DNA from: Temnothorax longispinosus | Lineage: Eukaryota > Arthropoda > Insecta > Hymenoptera > Formicidae | DNA length: 64,000 nucleotides | Assembly: GCF_030848805.1 (NCBI RefSeq) | Contig: NC_092364.1 | Span: 4,712,001-4,776,000 of the forward strand | Reading direction: 5' to 3' | Part shown: one piece after another, positions 1 to 11,836 of the stretch | Layout of the letters: each line of letters starts with the position of its first letter | Numbering within the stretch: position 1 is the stretch's first letter | The notes under the pieces: model-generated | Told to the model about the DNA's origin: nothing | Database searches by the model: none | Seen by the model: only the letters and a program-made list of their open reading frames with translations | Position numbers and translations under genes: made by a program

Positions 1-1048
1 TTTTTATTTATTTATATAAATATGTATATATTTTAATTTTTATTACCTATATAAATTGTAAGAAATACTCAAAATAAATCCAGACATTCGTTACTATAGA
101 TTGCATGTCTCTCATTTTTGCTGATTGGGAAAACTGTACGTGTCTATAAAGTAGAATTTCATACATTCCCTAATTATCATGAAGATATCATGTTACGTCA
201 CGTACTCAACTGTCACGCTACATTCTCCATTGCCGCTTCGCCACTGATACAGCTTAAAAGGTCTAGGCAGATCTCACTTAGTACTGTCCAAGACATCAGG
301 CTGATCGTGAGACGTTCGAAATCCTTTCACATACGTGTAGCACGTATATCCGAGGTATATGGAATTTATAAGTTGTATATTTCATTCGCTATCATTAAAA
401 TGATCATACTTTAGTCTAACAATTGTGCAAGACAAGTTACTTGGCTTGCAAAAAATTAAGTATTGGGCACGCAATAATTTTTCGACTACGTTCAACTAAA
501 CATTGTAATGCATTATTTGGAAGATTTCGTATAAACAAGTTAATATAATATTGCATTTGAGCGACCGCCGAACGGAGAGTTTTGGAGCAGGCAAAAGACT
601 TTGAATCGTTGGCTCGTTCGTACCGGGAGAACTGACTACTGACGATCTTTAATAAAATCTCGTGTCGAGCGTTTTAAGATTAAAAATCGTTTGCGTGCGG
701 TAACACTGAGGGTTCTATATGATTTTGTAAGCTGACCCCCGTATCATTCTCGCGATCGTCCTCGGCCTCGCGATCAAGATCTCCGATTGCAAGATCTTCG
801 ATTTTTTCATCCGATTCACGGAACGGCCTTGTCAGAAGGACGAAAATCTCTGCGTGTACGCGAATTGTTCCGGGCGTCGCCTGGATATGTATCTTATTAT
901 ATAGGTATATAAAATAACGACATATGATTGAGGAAATATGGAGCGTTACGTTACAGTTTTATATCTGTTCGGGAGCCGATCTCGACGAGATCGTCCCGGA
1001 TTGAAATGCCGGGATACGCTCAGAGATGAGCGCGAAGACAGTCGGTAC

Positions 1049-1100
<52 letters not shown>

Positions 1101-1425
1101 ATGTACATATGTATAGAATCTGCTGTAATCTCTTTGTATTATGAAGGAATAAAACACACCTATCTCGCAAAACTTTTCAGATCAATGCTATTTTAGCGCA
1201 GGATCAAATAAATAAAAGCAATAAATGTTGTTACATATTTATGTATTGAAATTACGCAAGTTGAACAATTTTCACGCGGTCTTCATTCAGTCACACATCT
1301 TGCTATATTCACCTATATACCTGTATACGTATAAATAAAAAATATATCCAGTTTTGTTACGATATACAATGTAGTAGTGTAGTTATACGATTCTGTCAAC
1401 ATTGTTATTGCTTTCACTTCCATAG
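1..1425. other. Non-coding region upstream of the CRAL-TRIO gene
   Basis: I see no convincing gene here. An AT then GT dinucleotide microsatellite lies at about 1050-1105. GC-richer sequence at about 550-880 could be promoter or 5' UTR of the following gene, because a candidate splice acceptor ends at 1425. The exon and promoter assignment is inference; no TATA box or start site can be fixed. Confidence 0.4.
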
Positions 1426-1463
1426 GAGTTCAAATTCAAAGTGGCTGGATAAAACTAGTATCG

Positions 1464-1793
1464 ATGGCTTCGATAAAACTAGTATCGTTCGAGGAGGAAC
1501 TGAAAAAGAATCCTGAATTGAAAGAGGCAGATATTCAAATGTTGAGAGAGTGGTGCGAAAAACAGCCTCACTTGCCCAAGATATCAGACAGCGAATTAGC
1601 ATTGTTCTTGCATAGCAATTATTATCGACTCGAACCGACAAAAACTACTATCGATGCTTTTTACACAGTTAGGACTCACGTACCTGAGTTCTTCTCCAAT
1701 CGAGATCCTAATAACAATAAGGAACTCAAAAAAGCAACTGAAACGGTGTAAGTATATTATTTATAATCTTTTTATTTTTAATTATTTGTTATA

Positions 1794-1856
<63 letters not shown>

Positions 1857-2837
1857 TATTCCTTATACACGACAAATGGATGCAGCAATATTTCTCGCAG
1901 AGAAATTTCGCATACAAAGTAAAAGTGATCTTATTATCGACAGAACAGCACAAGTTTTGGAAGGAACTACTAAAGAAGGCTATAATATCATTTATGGAAG
2001 ACTCCTAGACAGCGATCCATCGCATTTTGTTTACAACGATGTGATGAAATTGCAAAATATGGTAATCGATCTATGGCTTTACACCGAGGGCACTTGCGAA
2101 GGCAACATAATATTAATTGACATGAAAAACGTTTCTTTCGGTCACGTCGGCCGTTTGAGTCCTATGGGCCTAAAGAAATGGCTCTACTATCTACAAGAAG
2201 GATTGCCTGTCAGATTGAAAGGTTTACATTTTATGAATTCTTCTCCGGTAATAGATGTCATTATGAATATGATGAAACCATTCATGAAGAAGCAGTTGAT
2301 GGATATGGTAAGATTTAAATTTTATATATACACACACATTACCGATCAATTATCCATGTCATTATATTAAAAGTGAAAAAGTGAAAAGATCAAATTTCCT
2401 ATTTGATAATATAATTTTAAATGCTAAGAGATAAGAGAAATATTGTGTATTTTACTTCTTTACTGCGTATATAATACGTATTTTAATTATATTTTTATTT
2501 TTGGAAAAAATTGCGTAGAGCGGAATATAATTCGATGAAAAAAGTATAAAAGTTTTGAACTATACGTTTCTATAAATTCTAGTTTCATATGCATACCACA
2601 AACGACACTCTGGAGAAATTCATACCGCTCGAAATTCTTCCGAATGAGGCAGGCGGTCAAGCCGGTTCTCTACAGGAGTTACATGATAAACAAGTCAAAA
2701 AATTGGTAAATCACGTTGCTTGGTTCCAAGAGGAAGAAGGTCATCGCGTTAATGAGGCGTTACGACCGGGCAAGGCGAAGACAGCAACGGATTTGTTTGG
2801 AGTTGAAGGCAGCTTTAAAAAGCTCGAAATCGATTGA
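1464..2837 (+). CDS. CRAL-TRIO domain protein, alpha-tocopherol-transfer-protein-like
   Basis: Three coding exons, 1464-1747, 1944-2307 and 2583-2837, join in frame through GT-AG introns to give 300 residues, the usual size for insect CRAL-TRIO proteins. Exon 1 encodes the helical CRAL-TRIO_N region (LREWCEKQPHLPKI, then PEFFSNRDP). Exon 2 and the start of exon 3 encode the Sec14-like lipid-binding fold, including GNIILIDMKNVSFGH, LPVRLKGLHFMN and EILPNEAGG. The family carries small hydrophobic ligands such as tocopherol, retinoids or phosphoinositides in the cytosol; the ligand here cannot be told. The reading frame is open upstream of the chosen ATG back to an acceptor at 1425, and a 16-bp repeat with a 24-bp period straddles the ATG, so translation might begin in an earlier exon. 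Intron 1 carries a long GT microsatellite. Confidence 0.9.
1796..1855. repeat. GT dinucleotide microsatellite in intron 1
   Basis: About thirty uninterrupted GT units lie within the first intron of the CRAL-TRIO gene, about 90 bp upstream of the exon 2 acceptor. It is likely length-polymorphic. Confidence 0.97.
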
Positions 2838-3935
2838 TTGAATAATTAAATGTTTTGCAACACCAATGGTATAGCTATTTAGTTTTATTTTTAGAATACG
2901 CGGCGATAACCACACAGTTTTGGAAAATAAAAATACTAATCAGTTTCATGTTTATTAACATTAAATATTTAACCAATCTTTATGGCATTAAATATAGTAT
3001 AGTAATAACAACTGTAACAACTAATAACAATTGTACTGATTGTTGATTAGATTAGATCAAGTTAAAATATACTTTTTGAACAGAACATAGCGATGACAAT
3101 TTTTTTCCAATAGTCTAATGTGTCCTCTTTAAAACCCCGTTTGAAATTTAAAAATCGGTTGATTACAAAAAAAGATAGAAATTTTTGTTTAAAAAAAAGG
3201 TTTTTGCTGATTTTTTGCATTTTTCGGTCTTTAAATGGATTTTTCACTAACTAAACTTGAGTAAAATTAAATTTATCGCATACCATTCTCTTCTTTATTA
3301 AAAAACGAAGAAATTCATGTACTATTAAGGCCCTTTATCTCTAGGACCGGTTTTACGATAAAAAAAAGCGTGGGGTCGATATTGACCCCAGTCATGAGTT
3401 AAAAGGTAAAAAAAATTACTCATGAGTTCTAGGGTTAAGAATATAATAGTTAGAAATAAAAAAATTTTTTCTTTTATCAGGAGCTCTAGTACTCGTCAAA
3501 ATGCTTCAGATGAGCTATTCAGAACTATTCGGTCTTAAAGTTGGGTGTAAAGTTAGCATTCCATTTTTTAATTGTCTTTTTCAAAGTGTTATTCGCCGGA
3601 ACTCTTTTTATAAACATAAAAATACTCTTATACTCTTCGAAAAGAAGCTAGAACTCTAATCAGAATTAAAAAATTTTAAAGTAGGGGTGCGGACTTCACA
3701 CACCCAGAATTTATATATAGACGTTATTTATATGGATTTTTTACTTGTTAAAGTTATACATATAAATGGCTATCCGGTATAATAAACAGACGGTATAATA
3801 AACAGACGATATAATAAACAGACGATGTTGCCAAACAAAGGAAAATATGAGCAAAGGTAGAACTATACTAAACAAACTGCTGTCAGTTTAAAGCGATCCA
3901 TCTCAAAGTGCTTTTCTTATAGCGAATCTTCTAAA
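2838..3935. other. Spacer between the CRAL-TRIO gene and the peptidase array
   Basis: No gene seen. Three copies of a 16-bp minisatellite unit (ggtataataaacagac type) lie at about 3778-3827. A short motif at about 3372-3390 with inverted ggggtc/gacccc, next to a terminal-like ctagggttaa, resembles a decayed member of the palindromic family at 22376-22717. The last 60 bases before 3936 may be the 5' UTR of copy A. Confidence 0.5.
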
Positions 3936-4496
3936 ATGAATATTCTCTCAACAACTAATGATCCATACAGCTTTGCGCAACCATCAGGTACTTTAATTGT
4001 TTAATTAGCTACATGAAAATAATATAAAACATTTACAATATTCTTATTCATTCTTTTTCAATAATATAAAATGACAAATGTTAGCACAATTCATTTAGAA
4101 AGACTTTGAAAGATGAAACTTTCCCCCTGGTCTTACATATACTTTTAACACACGTATCTTTAGAATTAACAATTTTCAAAATTAGATTAGTATTTTGCGT
4201 TAATTAACTTACAATCTTGTGCACATCTTCTTAAATGTATAAAATGTGTTGGCATAAAATCTTGAAAATTATATATTTTTTAAATTTCTGTACCTGTACC
4301 TGTCTAATTATTAGAATTTGCGCGTGTAACTTATATCCATTTAGAATTGAATGTGAACTTTAGTCAAAAAGTTCTGGAAGGAAAAGCGATTGTAGAAAAT
4401 GTTGATTGTAGAAAAACATCCCTTAGTTGAAGAAATAGTGAGTAGATAATTTTTCATATTAAATTACAATTTTGATTTATTAATTATTATTGATAG

Positions 4497-4800
4497 TGTT
4501 GCGCCCGTGCCGAGACGCCCGATAGAAGCCCGAAAGGCAGCCGCGATAAGCGCTGCCTGACGACCGACGTTCCTAACGACGAGCCTGTGGTTGTTACGTT
4601 TACGTCTGTTGCCATTCAGATTTTCCGCCGGGCCTTCGTGCCGATCAGACGTGTTTGCGAGCCATTGTGAATTATTACATTTGCCTATTAAACGAGTTCT
4701 CTTCCAACTGAGAGTTCTTATTCCCGGAAACGGGGATTGCGCCGCCTGCCGCGTTCGCGAGTGTGTGCGAATATATAATACCGAGCATCTATAGCTTCTA
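4497..4800. mobile_element. GC-rich insert inside copy A
   Basis: A sharply GC-richer block sits between exon 2 and the surviving part of exon 3 of copy A, where copy B has only a short AT-rich intron. It has no similarity I recognise. Its base composition and its position breaking exon 3 suggest an inserted mobile-element fragment. The boundaries are judged from composition only. Confidence 0.4.
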
Positions 4801-5154
4801 GATAACAATTAACGGTCTGGTTTATAACAAACGTCATAGATTATACGACTCGTTTACCATTATGGTATGATGCTGGACCTAATTGTCCTAGAAATCGTTG
4901 GGGCAGTTTATTTAAGATAGAATTGCCAAGAAATGATGTAGCACGTATAATAGGGATTGAATATAGAACAAATGAACATTCACGTGCACTAATTTGGCTA
5001 ACATCTGAGCAAACTTATGGCAGACATTCTTTCCTATTCTCTAACACCAAAGTAAACTTACAGTTAAATAGATAAATAAACAAATCAATTTATCTTGACC
5101 AACATACGTTAAATATAGATTTCAAATCTTTTAGTATACGTCTGCAAGAGCCAT

Positions 5155-5264
5155 CTCAGCCGGAATGCTAGCGTCTTTTCGACGTCTATAGATGTCGATA
5201 GATGTCGAATCGACATCTATAAGATATCAATTCGACGTCTATAGACGTCGGCGTTCCGGCTGGG
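5155..5264. mobile_element. MITE inserted in exon 5 of copy A
   Basis: A roughly 110-bp palindromic element has ends ctcagccggaa and ttccggctggg, with repeated gacgtctatag units inside. Removing it restores the exon 5 frame (YTSARA/MFPCQDTPCVKTKYSAK) seen in copy B. It is flanked by AT on both sides, consistent with a 2-bp target duplication. Confidence 0.85.
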
Positions 5265-5649
5265 ATGTTCCCATGCCAAGACACACCATGTGTCAAAACT
5301 AAGTATTCTGCTAAGGTAAGAATTGATACATAGATGGTATTTATATTCTTTACTTGTTTATACATATAAACATAGTAACATGATTATTATTAATACAATT
5401 CATAAAGCAATGAAAAGTTTGAAAAGAAATTGTAATGTGTAAATAAAATTAATTTCAATGTATGTTTGTAAATATACATATGTATCTGTATTTATAATAA
5501 TTTATTTATATCTATATACATATATGTTTACATGTTCTTTTAAGCTGTTTTGGTAAAAATTAAATAAAACGGTCTATTTAATTTTTTTATGTATGCTTCT
5601 TAAATTCTTATTTCTAGATTTCAGCACCAAAAATTTATCGAGTTATATA

Positions 5650-5770
5650 GGCTGCATTCGAGGAGCGCGCTATTAGCGCTATTGCATCATTCTGTCTTTA
5701 TCGCTCATCAGGTGTAAAACAAGGATAGAACAAGCAAATAGCGCTAATAGCGCGCTCCCCGAATCCAGCC
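5650..5770. mobile_element. MITE inserted in exon 6 of copy A
   Basis: A 121-bp palindromic element with ends ggctgcattcgaggagcgcgc and the inverse. It interrupts exon 6 between ISAPKIYRVI and MSAHLTNKFE and is flanked by ATA on both sides, a 3-bp target duplication. A second member of the family is at 29200-29321. The 3-bp duplication is compatible with a PIF/Harbinger-type origin, but the family is not proven. Confidence 0.88.
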
Positions 5771-7479
5771 ATAATGTCCGCTCATTTGACAAATAAATTT
5801 GAAACTCAAGACCAAGCCATATATGAGTATGAGCAAAGAAAACCCATTTCGGCTCATGGAATTGCCATTGCGGTAGGGATATTAGAAAAAGAAATGTTTA
5901 GTACAAGATGCAATTTGTTTGCTGAGTATGGTGCCAATCAAATGAGGGAATCGTGTACGGATGTTGAAAGAATATTGCAGATTGCTAATCATTTATGCGG
6001 ATTTTCTTTGGGTAAAACATCAACATTTTTTGCGTTTTGTCTTATTGTATCAACACACATATAAAAATTTTTTTTAATTATAAATTTTCTTTTTTTATTT
6101 ATTATAGATATTCTTGTTTTTATACTTAAAATTCTAGATGAACTAAATTTATGCGTGCTTCCACGCAACATCCCAGTAAAATTAATAGATTATCCCAATT
6201 TAATGTTTATTTCGCCGAATTCAATTGGCGCAGATCAAGCATACTTAAACAAATTGCTCGTTAAGTATGATATTAGTAACGTGCGTTCTCATTATTTTTT
6301 GGTCACGATTGTGAATTATAATCATGTGGTTGCACAAAAGTTTAGGAATGTTTTTATACAACAAAATTGTAAATCAAACGCCGAGTATAATCCAGAAACA
6401 AAAAAATTTTTAGTAACAAAAGTAAAACACAAATTAATAAAAAAAGTAAAGTACAATATTAACTTTGATTACTCACTCACACACACACACATACACACAT
6501 TGTGTTATTTCTGTATGTCTTATTGTATTACAGTTTAAAAAGTATCATGAGTTAAAAAGTTTGGTACCAATTAATTTAAACAAAGTTTGTCCTAATGAAT
6601 ATTGTAAATATTGTAAATTGTAGAATTAGAACAAAAAGTAGGAGGAGAAACTATATTCGTATTATTTTTAAAAACATTTTTTTTTACGTATAAAGACAAA
6701 CGTATAAATACACGAGATTGGAAGGAATATATGACACGTTTCATCAGTTACTTTGATGAGATAACAATTTTATTAACAATTTTTTATTTAACACATTTTA
6801 TTAAAAATAATAATTTTTGTGTTGGTTTTAAGAGATAGAGTTTTGTGATATAGATTGTGATATAGATGACTTATATTTCAAAGAAAAAATAATCGAAGTC
6901 TCAAAAGTAGAATCAACCACATTAGAACAACAATGTGACGAATTAATAACAAAATTAATAAGTTTGGATAAAAAACAGGATCACATATTTAATGACTTTA
7001 CAAATGAACAATTTAATTCAGACATTTGGACAATCCAATTTTTGAATGAAATTTATACATTACCTTACGTTATACGTGATTACGTTATATCAGTAACAAA
7101 GATGAATATGCTGTCACAATATTTTAAGTTCGATCAGCGCAATTTTAAAATATGGTAATTACGAGTCAGACAGTTCACATTTCCGTAATATAATACGTAC
7201 CTATTTTTCAGGTTCCGTTGGATACGTTTGGGTATCAAAAATCGATACGAACCCATAGTGGATGTTGCCTCTAATTATATCACTTTTTTTCTACGCCAAA
7301 GTATACGTTGCTTATTTGAAGATTTATACGACTGGGAAGAAAAGCGTCTAAGAGCGATTGAAATATATAGATGCCACCAAACATCATTTTCTAATGAAAA
7401 ATACGGGAAAAAATAAATTCAATTCTGCATCTAAATTGACACACATCAACAACCAAATTTCCTTTTCCTTTTTATAAGT

Positions 7480-7735
7480 CAATATGAACTGACATACAAA
7501 GTAATTTATTTATTGTAGAGAAAAAGAGTATACACAAATGTTGTATAATTTATCGAAAAAAATGTGGCAAAAATAGGTTTTTATACCATAAATGTTTTGC
7601 GAGATAACTTGGTTAAAATTTAAAAAGTTGTTTATTTTGTCTGTAAATTACAGGTCTAACGATTGAAAACGAGTTGGTGCGCAACAAAATATGATGACAA
7701 TTCTTATTTGCCAAAAATATTTAAATTTGTAAAAA
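7480..7735 (+). repeat. 3' flank of copy A, nearly identical to the 3' flank of copy B
   Basis: Starting at about ctgacatacaaagtaattta, this block is almost base-for-base the same as 15555-15780 downstream of copy B, including a stretch of more than 100 bases where I see no difference. A more diverged third version lies at 9507-9740. It is probably the 3' UTR and flank of the LTA4H-like genes. Confidence 0.85.
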
Positions 7736-8690
7736 AAAATTAATTATTTTATATTAGACGTAGACGGTTAATTGTTTTTAAAATATTTTATTAATTTTAA
7801 TTATTGTGCTATTAAAGTTTTGTAAATATAGTATTCACATAATTAACATATGAAAACTGTTTTCATGACATACGCACTCACCATATACCTATCCTTAGTC
7901 TTTAAAGTATACAGTATTGTGCATGTGTGTGTGCAACTGTATACATTTCAACTTTTTATAATTAGCAAAATATCTGTAATCTATATAATGATTGTAATAA
8001 ATGTGATAGGAATAGGGAATGGTAAAATATTAAAACTCTGAATATTGCAGTTTAAAAAGTTTTATTTATTATGAATTTTTTGCGTTACAATTACTAAAAA
8101 TGCACTGTTCATTATTTTTAGTAATTTACTGATTTGCATGCGCGACTTAACACAAAAGAAACGGACCATGATCTGTATAAGAACTTATCTATTTGCACAG
8201 TTATATGAGACATATACACCATTCACTAAATTACCAATCACTGGGGTGTCTTAATTTTTATTTCAATTGGTCGAGGTGTTGTGAGATGCTTACTGGATTT
8301 TTGAAAAAAACTTTTGTTATTGCCAGAAACATTAAATTCTTATAAATCGTATCCATATATTATTCCTCTCTGGAAAAAGAATGTTTTTCGAATGCCAATT
8401 AGACGTAGAAAAATTATAATAAGACAAAAAGATATTTTAATTTGTTGGAATTCTAAAAAGAAAATTTAAAAATCAAGCTATTAAACGTTTGAATTATCAG
8501 ACACATAAACGCATCGCTAACTTATTCGAATAGCATCCTGTATTATATATATTCTGTAATTACATTCTGTGCAATATGTCGCAATAACATTTTATCACTA
8601 TTATTTATCGCGTAATAATACAATAAATTTATAACATGTTTTCGTAACATGATAATATTCTACTACTGCGTTTCTGTATAAATATGGTTT
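7736..8690. other. AT-rich spacer
   Basis: No gene, RNA or clear repeat seen. The short open frames here lack splice sites, composition or motifs that would support coding. Confidence 0.5.
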
Positions 8691-9365
8691 GCTCAGGAAA
8701 CAATTGTGAGATGGGTGAGCGAGTGCGCGCGGGAGATTTGGGTGATCATGACTGGTGGTCAGACCGGTCGCAATGTTGTGATGGGCGTACTGTATTTACC
8801 CTATTTATGTGGTGATGGGTATCTGTATTCCACCCCTTTTGTGAAGGGCGTGTAGATTCACGTCCTTAGTCTTGTGTTTTTGTAGAACCCCTCTCCGGAC
8901 AGAGAGGGTTCCTGTTTGTTTAGTTCGTATGCGTCTCGTGTATGTACGTGTATTTATGGGATGTGGGCTTCCCTGGGAGAATTCTCCCGCAGCCGATGAG
9001 GAGACCCCTCAATGATATGACTGCCCGCGGTTATTATCATAAGGGCTCTCCGAGGTGGTGGAATGGCGAGAGGTTCTTCCTCTCGCCGTTCGATTAGGAA
9101 TCTTTTCTCTCGGGGATCGAAGCACCCCATGAATGATCCCTCGTGTGGTCTTGTGCTTCGGTTTACGTTTTTCTGTCGCCTCTGCGAGAGGACTGTTGCG
9201 TCGCGTGAAGTAATACCTCGTGTCTCCCGCGTGGCGTAACTGTGGTCCTGCGTCCTGATTGTCAGGGAGAGAGTTTTTAGTGGATGCAAGCCCCACATAT
9301 CCCGGGGGCCGGCCCCCGGTAGAATGCGCGAGGCATTTTCTCTCTACCCCTAAAACAAAAAAAAA
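8690..9365 (+). mobile_element. GC-rich insert, probably a retroelement tail
   Basis: A block much richer in G+C than its surroundings, ending in an A-rich run (cctaaaacaaaaaaaaa). Open frames on the minus strand (8954-9383) show no domain I know. Composition and the 3' A-rich end suggest a 5'-truncated non-LTR retrotransposon fragment, but no reverse transcriptase motif is visible, so this is a weak call. Confidence 0.35.
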
Positions 9366-9504
9366 GTCGAAGTTGTTAATCAACAGATCAATACGTCCCG
9401 TCGTTAGGGAACGCGCTTCGGCTTGAAGCTACTCGTGAGCGAAGTTCAGGCTTCTCGTGAGCGAAGATCAGCGCGCAACGGGTGTCTCAGCAACAATATA
9501 TAGT

Positions 9505-9745
9505 AACTGTCATACAAAGTAATTTATTTATTAGGAAGAAAAAGAGTATAACAAATGTTGTGCAGTTTATAGAATAAATGTGGTAAAAATAGATTTTTAT
9601 ATCATGCATACTTTGCAAGATAACTTGGTTAAAATTAAAAAACTTGTACATTTTGTCTATAAATCCAACGATTGAAAGCGAGTCGGCTCGCAGCTATGCG
9701 TGACGTCAATTTTTATTGGGTTGTCAAAAATATTTAAATTTGTGA
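9505..9745 (+). repeat. Relic 3' flank of a lost LTA4H-like copy
   Basis: This block aligns with the 3' flanks of copies A and B (shared aagtaatttatttatt, ataacttggttaaaatt and tattgggt segments) but is more diverged. A further stretch at 9830-9985 matches 15900-16030 behind copy B. No LTA4H exons precede it; the GC-rich insert does. The simplest reading is a former array member whose coding part was deleted or replaced. Confidence 0.7.
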
Positions 9746-10360
9746 AATGAAGAAATGTATTATAATTATTTGTAATATTACTAAATTTATGAATAATTGA
9801 TAAATAAACATATATCTGCATAAATTTTTAGTTAAATTTCTCTCTTATAATAAAGTGAAATGCAGGTTGGTTCAACTGGCACATCAGCATTCCTTGATGT
9901 AATAATCAGGTCATAAACAGTAAGAAATCAAATCGTAATTATACGAGTACGCGATAAATTTTCGATGCTTCTTAATTCTTTGAATATTTGTTTCAGAATA
10001 GCTTGCATTACGTGTCCACTTTATGACGGAAATCCCATATATAATATTTGTATTGGTTAAATTCTTTATTGTCTCGTACTTATACTATTACATTTATCTT
10101 TTTATTATTACTTTTTTATTTTATGATAAAATTGTTGCAAACAGACCAGTTCCCATTATTCATTGTTTCGTGACAAATATAATATTTTCTCTCTTAAATG
10201 GTTTCTGATAATCCCGCTAAAGAGTAATATTCGCTAGATTTTAATTCTTCCTAAAATAGATTTGAAATTATTCTATGTATTATAGAAATCTGTAAGTGTA
10301 TCTATTATTTTTACTTATATTGTGACGTGACTGCATCAGAAGCCGACAATGTATCATTAA

Positions 10361-10742
10361 AGCCCCTTACACAATGCGAGGCGATAACGATAGCGACAAA
10401 ATTTTCAACCTATCGGAAGTCTTTATACCCATATCAAAGCTGTAGCTATGTCGGCAATTTTGTCGCTATCGGTATCGCTATTGTCTCGCATTGTGTAAAT
10501 GCACAATACAAAGGTACAGGCAATAGATTTTCAACCTATCCGGAAGCCATGTATTAAAGGTCGATTCAGACACAGCCGTGCCGTATCCGTACCGTGCACG
10601 GAACAGAAACATTAGACAAGGATTTCTATTGACTCCATCCTTGTCTAATGTTAACGATACGGATACGGTACGGGTACGGCACGGCTGTGTCTGAATCGAC
10701 CCTAGTGCTGTTCTTGTTGCCTGTATCTTTGTATTGTGCATC
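10361..10742. mobile_element. Cluster of three adjoining or nested palindromic MITEs
   Basis: Element one starts after TTAA (10357-10360) with agccccttacacaatgcg and its inverse ends at about 10496. Element two is an inverted pair, atgcacaatacaaagg to cctgtatctttgtattgtgcat, at about 10498-10742. Inside it, element three (10558-10701) has ends aggtcgattcagacacagcc and the inverse, after TTAA at 10554-10557. None encodes a protein. Confidence 0.8.
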
Positions 10743-10891
10743 CAGCTTCAGAACGGTCGGTTTACAGACATATGACGCGTAATTGTTAATACATTTGAAC
10801 AATTAGTTCAAATGTAACCTTAATCCTATTATTTATTATCAATTATCATCCTGATGTTTTTCATGAATATCTGCGGATATTCTTAAACTTG

Positions 10892-11070
10892 TATCGTATC
10901 ATGATATCCTCTTATCAAAATACGGATATGTTGGTTATATATAACAATACGTCAAAAAAAGGTCTTGTTTTCAATCTATAAGATACGGGATGCAAATACG
11001 GATTGAAAACATTGGCGTATTGTTATAACCAACATAAGTATTTGTATTTTGATAAGAGGATGATACGATA
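10892..11070. mobile_element. Palindromic MITE
   Basis: Inverted arms: tatcgtatcatgatatcctc leading to ttatcaaaatac on the left, mirrored by tattttgataagaggatgatacgata on the right, with a further inner pair around acaatacg. It is non-coding. Confidence 0.75.
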
Positions 11071-11609
11071 GAAGTCCGGACTCGACTTTAGAATACCCTT
11101 TAAAGCGTCCTTTCTTCCACTTTCTGCCTATTTATAATAAAGCAAAAGTGTGTATCTAAATATTAAAAATATACAAAGAAGCAAACAAATGGAAATATAA
11201 TTGATGTAAACGAATTTAGCATTGTGCGACAGTTTAATTTTTTAAATTTGCCTTATTCGAATACGTTTATATATGTTTATATATATATACATTGTTATAT
11301 TTTACCGTTAAATTCACTACAAACTTGGGAGAACTTGGCAACCAAGAAATTTTTGAAATATACAAAAAACATTTTACAAACAACGTGACAAAATTACCAA
11401 GCAGATTGGTAATTTTTGAAAAATTATTGAAATTTTGTAGATATAATTTTAGTACAATTAATCAGACATATTTTATATTTTAATGTAATAAATATTAATA
11501 TTTTTTATTTATGGTAGATATTATTTAGAATAGCTCGCATAAAATTCTTCGTAGTAACATGTCCCACAACTACTATGATTTCAGGGTAAATTCTAAGAAA
11601 AAACTCTCC

Positions 11610-11649
<40 letters not shown>

Positions 11650-11836
11650 GGATATTGTATTGTGTTCCTGGCTTCACCTTCCGGCATTCTAAACAGCGTT
11701 GCCGAGCAGAAAAATGTGGATAGAAGCTGGAAGTCCTAATGTGTCCTCTCAGTCAGGTATAAAGGTCCGTGGTCGAAAGATCGGAAAGATTCACTTTTCG
11801 GATCCGTGATCGAAAGTTCGGAAAGATACTTTTAAA
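11071..11836. promoter_or_regulatory. Upstream region of copy B
   Basis: A TA-dinucleotide microsatellite lies at about 11613-11647. Directly before the copy B start codon, about 11763-11833, a unit of about 35-40 bp (tccgtggtcgaaagatcgga type) occurs twice in tandem. This may be promoter or 5' UTR; no core promoter element can be named. The 63-codon open frame at 11292-11483 is not supported. Confidence 0.4.

Larger units (their letters stand above)
3936..7437 (+). pseudogene. LTA4H-like M1 peptidase copy A, degenerate
   Basis: All LTA4H exon positions are recognisable. Exon 1 is 3936-3987 and exon 2 is 4315-4437. A joined exon 3/4 ends at 5051 without the intron present in copy B. Exon 5 is about 5135-5315, exon 6 about 5618-6011, exon 7 about 6138-6421, a partial exon 8 about 6625-6770, exon 9 about 6835-7154, and exon 10 starts at 7212. 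Breaks: exon 2 carries a 16-bp duplication giving a frameshift and early stop; the 5' part of exon 3 is displaced by a GC-rich insert; exon 5 and exon 6 each contain a palindromic transposon; exon 8 has lost the part with the catalytic Tyr; a one-base loss in an A-run ends exon 10 about nine codons early (stop at 7414-7416). The HExxH region reads roughly KYDISN, so zinc ligands are absent. Exons 7 and 9 remain long open frames, so expression of a fragment is not excluded. Confidence 0.85.

Noticed and set aside
118..414. 98-codon open frame on + near the window start
   Set aside because: No domain, no splice context and composition no different from the surrounding non-coding DNA.
938..1170. 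Open frames on both strands ending in Tyr-Ile or Ile-Tyr runs
   Set aside because: They are translations of the AT/GT microsatellite.
8954..9383. Two overlapping minus-strand frames of 114-124 codons
   Set aside because: They lie in a GC-rich insert that is probably a retroelement tail; no recognisable protein motif.
11292..11483. 63-codon frame upstream of copy B
   Set aside because: Looks mildly protein-like but matches no LTA4H exon and has no start or splice support.
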